DNA from: JAFDXJ01 sp039811225
GTDB taxonomy: Bacteria; Bacteroidota; Bacteroidia; Chitinophagales; Chitinophagaceae
Reading direction: 5' to 3'
Assembly (NCBI GenBank): GCA_039811225.1
Contig: JBDHYG010000035.1
Span: 1 to 8,647 of the forward strand
Length of the DNA: 8,647 bases
Shown here one piece after another: positions 1 to 5,556 of this stretch. The notes under the pieces were generated by a model. It was given only the letters and a program-made list of their open reading frames with translations. It was not told the DNA's origin and ran no database searches. Position 1 is the first letter of the stretch, and each line of letters starts with the position of its first letter. Both the position numbers and the translations under genes were made by a program.

Positions 1-24
1 GCCATTACAATTTTTTATTTTTGA

Positions 25-107
25 GAGCCATAGGCTCGATTCTATTTTCTCACACGGAATTTATTCCGTAGCAAGTAAAGTAAGTAACACCTGAGTGCCA
101 TCGGCAC
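25..107. repeat. Three-hairpin cluster downstream of HK1 (copy R1)
   Basis: Three small palindromes stand in a row. GAGCC-ATA-GGCTC is at 25-37, ACGGAA-TTTA-TTCCGT at 54-69 and GTGCC-ATC-GGCAC at 95-107. The cluster starts just past the HK1 stop codon. It matches, hairpin by hairpin and in the linkers (for example the TTCTATTTTC stretch after the first hairpin), the cluster at 5464-5548 that follows HK2. It is therefore a second copy of the same element and not a chance terminator. On the HK1 transcript no stem is followed by a U-run, so intrinsic termination is not clearly supported. Pairing is seen directly; any role is unknown. Confidence 0.8.
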
Positions 108-115
108 GGCACAGT

Positions 116-3100
116 TTAACCCGGCAACAAAACACAAAACTCCGACCCATCTCCCTCCTTACTCTCCACCTTCAACTCCCCGCCATGTGCCTTCACTATA
201 TCATAGCTCAAGCTTAACCCCAGTCCGGTTCCTGAGCCTGTTGGTTTGGTAGTAAAGAATGGTTGAAATATCTTGTCTTTGATTTTTTCTGGAATGCCAT
301 TGCCATTGTCTTTTACAGAAATCAAAATCTTATCTCCATCCTTTTTAGTGGCCACTATAACCGTAGGCTCATAATTCTCATTTGCACTTTTCTTTTTATC
401 GCTCACAGCACTTCGGCTGCGCTCAGTACTGGCATAAAAAGCATTGTTGATTAAATTGAGAATCACTCTCCCTATTTCCTGAGGCACAATGTTTACTTTA
501 CCAATTGATTCATCAAAATCCGTTTCAAACTTTGCATTGAACGATTTGTCTTTTGCTCGTAAACCATGATAGGCCAATCGCAAGTATTCATCACAAAGAG
601 CATTGATATCTGTCAATTCTTTTTGCCCTGTATTGCTACGGCTGTGTTGCAACATGCCTTTTACGATATCGGCTGCTCGTTGCCCATGATGATTTATTTT
701 TTGCAGGTTTTGCCCAATGTCATTTAACAAATCCTTTATCGCAGGGTCTTCAACTTTTAATTCGTCATTTCTCATTCTTAATTCCTCCATCAGTTCGTTA
801 CTTACTTCCGAAAAATTATTTACAAAATTCAACGGGTTTTGTATTTCATGTGCAATGCCGGCTGTGAGTTCACCAAGGCTTGCCATCTTTTCGGATTGGA
901 TCAATTGTTTTTGGGTGGCTTGCAGTTCTATTAATGTATCTTCCGCTTTCTTTCTGGCCGCTTTTATTTCTATCAAATCCTGTTCGGCTTGTATGGCATG
1001 TGCTTCTGCCATCTTTAAATCATTGAAACGGGTATAAGTAAGGTTAAATACATAGGCAAATCGTTCCAGCAAAGGTAAGGTTTCAGCATTTTGTTCATCC
1101 GGTGATGCCATGCCTATAAAACCCCGGCTAAAATAGGCGATGTATTGTAATCTTCTTTTTTGTGCCAGGCCGCCTTTAAAGGGAACATGAATGCTGTTGA
1201 GATAACGAAAATATTCCTGCAGTTCTTCATCATGCATATCAATTATCAACGATTTTTTCTGTTGCTTCCATCCATCCAGCATCATTTTAAAAGAGGGATT
1301 ATTGTTCAGGTTGTCGGCATACGCCATACTTATTTTTCTACCGTCTTCATCCGTTATCCAGAATTCGGCATTCCCTTTATTGTCTTTCATAATATTTATA
1401 TAAAGCCGGTTTGGTTCTATTCCCAATAAGGATAACTGCTGAAATAATACGGCGGCGGTTTCTGCCAGTTCATCCGATTTTTGCATGGCGAGCGTACGGC
1501 TACGCACTTTTTCCAAAGCTGCTTCAATTTGTGCTTCCCTTGCCTGTGCCTCTGCTTGCACCATATCGGAATAACGTTTGTATGCAAACGCAAATACATT
1601 TCTAAATCTTTTTAGTATTTCCTTTTGTTCATCACTTAGTAAGCCAAAATTGGAGATACCTATTGCTCCATTTCCAAAAGAATAGAGATTGTAAGTGAGT
1701 TGTTTGGTTTGTCGCAGTCTTGGGTCTTCTGCTTCGCCATTTTTAAGTCGCATATCAATAAGCTCCTGCAATTCTTTTCCTTCCAGTACCAATTCAAAAA
1801 AAGCGTCATTGTCTGCCTCAGTTTTCCGCACCTGGTTTTCAATAAACGGCGAATCATAATAAGACATTTCTGTAATGGATCTGCCCAATTGTGGTGAATA
1901 GTCGTAATCAAGAAAAGTTTCTTTTTGAGGATTGTGTACATCTATAATGCTATTACGAATATTGGTAAAGCCAAGATCATACAATGCCTCGTACAAGGCC
2001 TGTACTACATCCAGCATTTCATCTGATTTTTTTAGGATAAGCGCTACCGTTCTTACCTTTTCCAGCGACACTTCTATTTTGGCCTCCCGGGCCTGCATTT
2101 CTGCTTTTTGCAAATCAAGAAAGCGTATATAGGATTGTTCAAAAACATTGGCGAACCTGACAATGATTTCATTTTGCTCATCCGTAAATGGTTTGTCGGA
2201 AAATTTTCCTGCAAACACATCAATCTCCTTAAGGATTACGGTTGTTCTTACAAGTCCCGGGCTTTCCTGAATGTATTCTTTAGATTGCGCCATGATTTGG
2301 CTATCCGGGTTATTTTCAAAAAGCGTTTTTGACCAGTCAAGCATTACTTCCTTCAGGAAAATATCCTTCAGTACCCTTGTTCCCTTTTTATGTGCCTCTA
2401 TTAGTGAGTTGGTAATGGGGTTATCGACAAAAGGCATGTGTATCTTTTCGGGCTGACCAAAACCGGGTGCCGCCATCCAGAAATCAAGGTTGCCCTGCGG
2501 GTGGATAACACCAAAGCATACGAATCCAAATCGGATATCCAATTGCTGCATTTGGATTGATACAACATTTATAACTTCCAGCAGCTCTTCACTTTTATGC
2601 ATAGCCATGGATCTGCTTCTCACTCTCTCCAATGCCGCTTCTATCTGTGCTTCTCTTGCCTGAGCTTCGGCTTTTTGCAAATCAAGGAAACGGGTATAGG
2701 TTTGCTGAAATACTTTTCCAAAACGCATCAGCACTGCATTCTCTTCTTCGGTGTAATCGGTGCCTGAAAAATTTTCGATGTACAAGCCGATACTCTCCAG
2801 CAATACACCTGATCCGGCAAGGCCGGGACAATGGAGATAATAATCTATTGTTTCCTCCGGAATGCCGGGTATGAGTTTGAAAAGATCCCGGTAGAATTTG
2901 TTTTTCTCTTTAAAATTCAGATGGTAAAAAAAGAAATCCTCTCCCTTATCTTTTGCCTCCCTGATGGCGTTATTGGGAGGACAATTAAACCAGGGAAATA
3001 TTACTTCTGAAGGCGCCAGGTGTTCATCGGCCAGCCAGATATGCAGATCATCCCTTGTTTTATAATCAATCAGAAAACCACAATGTTCCACATGAATGTT

Positions 3101-4312
3101 TAAGTGAGTGAGTTGTTCGTACACCAGGTTTATAACATCTTTCAGCTCTTCACTTTTTTGCATACCCATAGTGCGGCTTCTCACTTTTTCCAGTGCCGCT
3201 TCTATCTGTGCTTCCCTTGCCTGAGCTTCGGCTTTTTGCAAATCAGAAAAGCGGCGATAAGCTAACCCAAATACATCAGCAAATCTCCGCAGTAATGCAC
3301 GGGAGTTTTCTTCGGGCGGATTCATGGTTACCATTACCAATGAGCCACCGTCAAAATCGGCTACAGCCCAATAAGCGCTGATATCCCGGGGCCTTTTATT
3401 TTTTATGGTTGGGGATAAAAATGCATAAGCCTTGGGATCAACAGGTTTTAATGCTTCAAAAAATTGCCTGGCTTTTGCAACATCATTTATTAATACATAA
3501 TCTTTTTTTCCATCACGGTAATGTTGAAAATTCTCTTCCAGTACTTTAATGCCTTTAATTTTAAATTTTGATTCTGATTCAATGATCTTGCCTGTATTAT
3601 CCGGTGAACGAAGAGCAGCCCAGGCTTCAAACTGTTCGGATGATTCATCCCACAAATGAATGGCACAGGTTTCCAATTCTTTTTGACCGAGCAGGTGAAG
3701 CTGGTTTCTCATTTCTTTGGCTACTTCTTTTAATTCATTGGAAGTATGCATGGCCATCGCCCGGCTTCTTACTCTTTCCAGTGCCGCTTCAATTTCCAGT
3801 TCCCTGTTTTTTTGGGTGAGGTCTGCTGTCTTTTCCTCCACTAATTTTTTCAGCTCGGCATTTTTTTGTTTCAGACTGTCAATACCATAAGTGTCCTCAT
3901 CACTCAGCACTTGTTCGGGCTTGGAGCCATGCCAGTGTATTACTTTCCATTGATCGTTTATATAATTCAATACAACAGAAAAACGGAGATACATTTTTAT
4001 CAAATCCTTTCCGGCTTTAATGGTCAGATAAACATCCTCTGCAAATACAGCCGTGTTTTCATCGTCGGTTATGTAACGGGAAAATGGTTTTGTCTTCCAG
4101 GTCAGTGTCATGCCCTTCATCTGCTTTTTTTGATTGTGCAGCAAAGCTTTCAATCCGGCAAGTCCCTTAATTTTTTCATCTTTGGCAGAACCAAAACCTG
4201 CCACCTCCTTCACTACAATTTTTTGCAAGGAAGACAGGCCTCCACTTTTAAAACCAGTTTCCATGAATTGGTTATAGGTTTGATGAAGTGCTGATTTTTT
4301 TGCTTTATTCAT
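116..4312 (-). CDS. Large cytoplasmic sensor histidine kinase with NTF2-like domain and five GAF-like repeats (HK1)
   Basis: This 1398-residue protein has no signal peptide or membrane helix and is probably a cytoplasmic sensor that autophosphorylates and passes phosphate to an unidentified response regulator. Residues ~8-132 resemble an NTF2/SnoaL-like fold ending in WKVIHWHGSKPE. Residues ~143-175 are coiled coil. Five sensor units of ~185-190 residues follow, starting near 173, 363, 550, 739 and 922. Each begins with a helical linker (EAALEKVRSR-type) and ends with an RFxxVFxxxYxRFxDL-like motif. By layout they are GAF-like, though no ligand residues can be assigned. A coiled coil (~1100-1138) leads to the transmitter: H-box AGIAHEIQNP with His1155, N-box NLINNA with Asn1290, G1 DNGNGI at Asp1335, F-box FQPFFTTKP, and G2 GTGLGLSL at 1361. 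The ATG at 4312 lies 30 bp after the transposase stop, with no clear Shine-Dalgarno; co-transcription is possible. The kinase call is certain; the ligands are unknown. Confidence 0.96.
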   Translation of the reverse strand: MNKAKKSALHQTYNQFMETGFKSGGLSSLQKIVVKEVAGFGSAKDEKIKGLAGLKALLHNQKKQMKGMTLTWKTKPFSRYITDDENTAVFAEDVYLTIKAGKDLIKMYLRFSVVLNYINDQWKVIHWHGSKPEQVLSDEDTYGIDSLKQKNAELKKLVEEKTADLTQKNRELEIEAALERVRSRAMAMHTSNELKEVAKEMRNQLHLLGQKELETCAIHLWDESSEQFEAWAALRSPDNTGKIIESESKFKIKGIKVLEENFQHYRDGKKDYVLINDVAKARQFFEALKPVDPKAYAFLSPTIKNKRPRDISAYWAVADFDGGSLVMVTMNPPEENSRALLRRFADVFGLAYRRFSDLQKAEAQAREAQIEAALEKVRSRTMGMQKSEELKDVINLVYEQLTHLNIHVEHCGFLIDYKTRDDLHIWLADEHLAPSEVIFPWFNCPPNNAIREAKDKGEDFFFYHLNFKEKNKFYRDLFKLIPGIPEETIDYYLHCPGLAGSGVLLESIGLYIENFSGTDYTEEENAVLMRFGKVFQQTYTRFLDLQKAEAQAREAQIEAALERVRSRSMAMHKSEELLEVINVVSIQMQQLDIRFGFVCFGVIHPQGNLDFWMAAPGFGQPEKIHMPFVDNPITNSLIEAHKKGTRVLKDIFLKEVMLDWSKTLFENNPDSQIMAQSKEYIQESPGLVRTTVILKEIDVFAGKFSDKPFTDEQNEIIVRFANVFEQSYIRFLDLQKAEMQAREAKIEVSLEKVRTVALILKKSDEMLDVVQALYEALYDLGFTNIRNSIIDVHNPQKETFLDYDYSPQLGRSITEMSYYDSPFIENQVRKTEADNDAFFELVLEGKELQELIDMRLKNGEAEDPRLRQTKQLTYNLYSFGNGAIGISNFGLLSDEQKEILKRFRNVFAFAYKRYSDMVQAEAQAREAQIEAALEKVRSRTLAMQKSDELAETAAVLFQQLSLLGIEPNRLYINIMKDNKGNAEFWITDEDGRKISMAYADNLNNNPSFKMMLDGWKQQKKSLIIDMHDEELQEYFRYLNSIHVPFKGGLAQKRRLQYIAYFSRGFIGMASPDEQNAETLPLLERFAYVFNLTYTRFNDLKMAEAHAIQAEQDLIEIKAARKKAEDTLIELQATQKQLIQSEKMASLGELTAGIAHEIQNPLNFVNNFSEVSNELMEELRMRNDELKVEDPAIKDLLNDIGQNLQKINHHGQRAADIVKGMLQHSRSNTGQKELTDINALCDEYLRLAYHGLRAKDKSFNAKFETDFDESIGKVNIVPQEIGRVILNLINNAFYASTERSRSAVSDKKKSANENYEPTVIVATKKDGDKILISVKDNGNGIPEKIKDKIFQPFFTTKPTGSGTGLGLSLSYDIVKAHGGELKVESKEGDGSEFCVLLPG
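410..427. repeat. Possible dispersed REP-like motif inside HK1
   Basis: The plus strand reads ACTTCGGCTGCGCTCAGT, read on the gene strand as codons for Thr-Glu-Arg-Ser-Arg-Ser (HK1 residues 1296-1301). It falls in a loop just after the N-box, where HK2 and HK3 carry a different, shorter sequence. From memory, CTTCGRCTNCGCTCAG-like sequences occur as dispersed repeats in many bacterial genomes, so this may be a small in-frame insertion. Only the sequence and its position are seen here; the repeat identity is recalled, not tested. Confidence 0.4.
757..784. repeat. Heptanucleotide-period repeat in HK1 dimerisation-domain loop
   Basis: Four consecutive 7-mers, TTAATTC / GTCATTT / CTCATTC / TTAATTC, occupy this stretch. 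The first and last are identical and 21 bp apart. They encode HK1 residues 1177-1186 (around RMRNDEL), about 22 residues after the phospho-accepting His1155. That is where the turn between the two helices of the DHp domain should be. HK2 has a different heptamer repeat at the equivalent place. Confidence 0.55.
1457..3796 (-). repeat. Five-fold internal repeat of HK1 linker plus sensor unit
   Basis: The linker helix that opens each sensor unit recurs five times within HK1, at about 3722-3796, 3134-3226, 2573-2665, 2006-2098 and 1457-1549. Spacing is ~550-570 bp, or 183-190 codons. Two copies are almost identical at DNA level: 2633-2684 and 3194-3245 differ by one base over 52 bp, exactly 561 bp apart. 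The sensor cores between the linkers are much more diverged. The linkers look like signalling helices that join tandem input domains. Confidence 0.9.
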
Positions 4313-4342
4313 AATTTCAATGTTGAAGAGAATAAAATTATA

Positions 4343-4804
4343 TCAGATTAATTCCTGAAAAAGATACTGTTCATCGTACTCCACTTCAAATTCCTTTAAT
4401 AGTTCAAGGTACTCATCTTTGAAGGATTTCTTTTGATGGTGGATTTCCTGATTTTTTACATAGTTATATATCTGGTCTATATCTCGTTGCCGGTAAGAAA
4501 ATACGCCGTAACCAGGCTGCCATTCAAAACGCTCCTTTGTCAGGTTATGGTCATTAATATACTTGGATGATTTTGACTTTATCACTTTCATCAGTTCGGA
4601 TACAGATATCACCGGCTTTAATCCAAAGAAACAGTGCATGTGGTCTTCTACTCCATTTACGATGATGGTTTTGCAACCTGTTTCATTGATGAGGTTGCCG
4701 ATGACAGCTTGTATGGTAGGTCTCCAGCTTTTATCTAATAATGCAGCCCTGTACTTTACTACAAAGACTGCCTGGAGGTAGATTTGGGAGTATGAGTTGG
4801 CCAT
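4343..4804 (-). CDS. IS200-like HUH/Y1 transposase (TnpA / REP-associated tyrosine transposase type)
   Basis: A complete 153-residue single-domain protein of the usual length for the Y1 transposase family, which cuts and rejoins single-stranded DNA next to small hairpins through a covalent phosphotyrosine link. The HUH metal site is His55-Met-His57 in DHMHCFF. The likely nucleophile is Tyr115 in the YVKNQ motif, with Gln119 and His122-His123 following; Tyr113 is a less likely alternative. The segment from FEWQPGYGVFSY to the acidic C-terminus EVEYDEQYLF matches the Bacteroidota branch of IS200-like proteins as I recall it. The 5' side faces a hairpin array; the first stem (4827-4839) is 22 bp upstream of the ATG. 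On the 3' side only 30 bp separate it from HK1, leaving no room for a typical right end. It therefore looks more like a resident RAYT-type gene than an intact insertion sequence. There is no frameshift, so it is probably functional. Confidence 0.92.
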   Translation of the reverse strand: MANSYSQIYLQAVFVVKYRAALLDKSWRPTIQAVIGNLINETGCKTIIVNGVEDHMHCFFGLKPVISVSELMKVIKSKSSKYINDHNLTKERFEWQPGYGVFSYRQRDIDQIYNYVKNQEIHHQKKSFKDEYLELLKEFEVEYDEQYLFQELI

Positions 4805-4826
4805 GGGTTTTGTTTTTATATGTGCC

Positions 4827-4910
4827 GAGCCTACGGCTCTCTGTTTATTTTTCGGTTTCCTTCATCGGACTGAAGTCCGATGTTAGTGTATCACACCGTG
4901 GCACTGCCAC
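4827..4910. repeat. Four-hairpin element nearest the transposase start
   Basis: Four stems follow each other: GAGCC-TAC-GGCTC (4827-4839), ATCGGAC-TGAA-GTCCGAT (4864-4881, a perfect 7-bp stem), GTGT-ATC-ACAC (4886-4896) and GTGGC-ACT-GCCAC (4898-4910). Apart from the first they are tightly packed, with 4 nt and 1 nt between stems. Lying just upstream of the transposase ATG, this element could be in its leader RNA, could act as single-stranded DNA substrate, or both. It is the best-preserved full unit of the array. Confidence 0.85.
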
Positions 4911-4955
4911 TGGTTTATTTTTCTTCACCGGACTGAGTCGGAACTTGGAATATCA

Positions 4956-5180
4956 AGCCATCGCTATGCCACTAGTTTGCTTTTCTTTACTTCTTTCTTA
5001 ACCAGACTGAGTCCGGAATCTGAAAAATCAAGCCACCGCTATGCCACTGGTTTGCTCTTCTTTACTTCTTTCTTCACCAGACTGAGGCCGGAACCTGAAA
5101 TATCAAGCCACCGCTATGCCACTGGTTTGCTCTTCTTTACTTCATTCTTCACCAGACCGAGGTCGGAACTTGAAATATCA
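4956..5180. repeat. Three tandem 75-bp repeat units with decayed hairpins
   Basis: Units 4956-5030, 5031-5105 and 5106-5180 repeat head to tail with an exact 75-bp period. By eye the second and third differ at about 4 positions and the first and second at about 7. Each unit holds a degraded GTGGC-type segment (ending in GCCACT), a pyrimidine-rich tract, a degraded GGAC-TGA-GTC segment, and the sequence forming the middle hairpin (TGA...TCA). A diverged partial unit lies on each side. The outer hairpins carry mismatches, whereas the middle one is perfect at the end of the third unit (5169-5182, CTTGA-AATA-TCAAG). Confidence 0.85.
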
Positions 5181-5230
5181 AGCCGTGGCTACCTGCCTAC
5201 TGGACTCAGTCTCTTACTCTGCGTTCTTGG

Positions 5231-5276
5231 TATGGACTGAAGTCCATAGTGATAAAATTACATCGTGGCTACGCCA
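5231..5276. repeat. Three-hairpin element
   Basis: TATGGAC-TGAA-GTCCATA (5231-5248) is a perfect 7-bp stem. GTGAT-AAA-ATTAC (5249-5261) is a 5-bp stem with one G-T pair. TGGC-TAC-GCCA (5266-5276) is a 4-bp stem. The arrangement equals that at 4864-4910 although much of the sequence between the conserved cores differs. The outer pairs of the first stem (TAT/ATA) replace ATC/GAT of the other copy, keeping pairing. Confidence 0.8.
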
Positions 5277-5307
5277 ATGGGTTGCTTTTCTGTACTTTTT
5301 TCTACAA

Positions 5308-5352
5308 CTGGCTAAAGTCCGATGTTAGTGCATCGCACCGTGGCTCCGCCAC
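5308..5352. repeat. Three-hairpin element with broken first stem
   Basis: The first stem is degraded (CTGGCTAAAGTCC, 5308-5320). GTGC-ATC-GCAC (5328-5338) and GTGGC-TCC-GCCAC (5340-5352) are perfect. The stretch from AGTCCGATGTTAGTG onward is a direct repeat of 4875-4910. It carries a compensated T-A to C-G change in the middle stem, and the GTGGC loop changes from ACT to TCC. Confidence 0.8.
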
Positions 5353-5381
5353 TGAATTACCCTTCGGTTCTTTATCTACAG

Positions 5382-5425
5382 CGGACTGAAGTCCGATGTT
5401 GGATAATCGGGTCGTGGCTTTACCA
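5382..5425. repeat. Hairpin element with intact GGAC stem and degraded GTGGC stem
   Basis: CGGAC-TGAA-GTCCG (5382-5395) is perfect and is followed by the conserved GATGTT tail. The GTGGC-type stem is reduced to TGG...CCA (5415-5425). No small middle stem forms. Instead CCGAT (5393-5397) could pair with ATCGG (5406-5410), competing with the first hairpin. Confidence 0.65.
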
Positions 5426-5463
5426 TTGGATTACGGAAAAACTCTTTTTTCTTTCATATTTCA

Positions 5464-5548
5464 GAGCCGTAGGCTCGGTTCTATTTTCACACTCCGGAAT
5501 TTATTCCGGGGCATGAAAAGTAAGTAGAACCTTGAGTGCCATAGGCGC
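5464..5548. repeat. Three-hairpin cluster downstream of HK2 (copy R2)
   Basis: GAGCC-GTA-GGCTC (5464-5476), CCGGAA-TTTA-TTCCGG (5494-5509) and GTGCC-ATA-GGCGC (5536-5548, one G-T pair) follow in the same order and spacing as at 25-107. The similarity continues through the stop codons into the ends of HK1 and HK2. Compared with R1, the outer pair of the second stem is C-G instead of A-T, keeping the pairing. Confidence 0.8.
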
Positions 5549-5556
5549 GACACATT

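Larger units (their letters stand above)
4822..5548. repeat. Hairpin array upstream of the transposase (REP/BIME-like)
   Basis: This 0.73-kb stretch between HK2 and the transposase has no convincing gene on either strand. It is filled with short palindromes of 4-7 bp stems and 3-4 nt loops. Four types recur: GAGCC-NNN-GGCTC (4827, 5464), GGAC-TGAA-GTCC (4864, 5231, 5382), GTGGC-NNN-GCCAC (4898, 5340) and CGGAA-TTTA-TTCCG (5494), with decayed versions between. The hairpins keep an order: GGAC-type, a small middle hairpin, then GTGGC-type, followed by a pyrimidine-rich tract. Sub-elements are listed separately. By position next to a Y1 transposase it resembles REP palindromes beside a RAYT gene. 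The palindromes are seen; mobilisation by the transposase is inferred. Confidence 0.85.

Noticed and set aside
25..37. GAGCC-ATA-GGCTC as an intrinsic terminator of HK1
   Set aside because: On the HK1 transcript strand the stem is followed by an A-rich tract and not a U-run, and the same hairpin occurs in the array away from gene ends.
1660..1941. Minus-strand and plus-strand open frames inside HK1
   Set aside because: They lie in other frames of a long, well-supported coding region and show no motifs of their own.
4313..4840. A complete IS200-type insertion sequence with defined ends
   Set aside because: Only the upstream side has a hairpin. The downstream side meets HK1 after 30 bp with no terminal structure, so ends cannot be drawn.
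4956..5180. A CRISPR array
   Set aside because: The 75-bp period repeats entirely, with no unique spacers between short constant repeats, and no cas gene is present.
4741..5516. Plus-strand open frames running through the hairpin array
   Set aside because: They are made of the tandem and palindromic repeats, overlap one another in different frames, show no protein family features, and have no start context. Non-coding repeat DNA explains them better.
4822..5548. Integron attC sites or a gene-cassette array
   Set aside because: There are no cassettes between the palindromes, no integrase, and no recognisable attC core pair.
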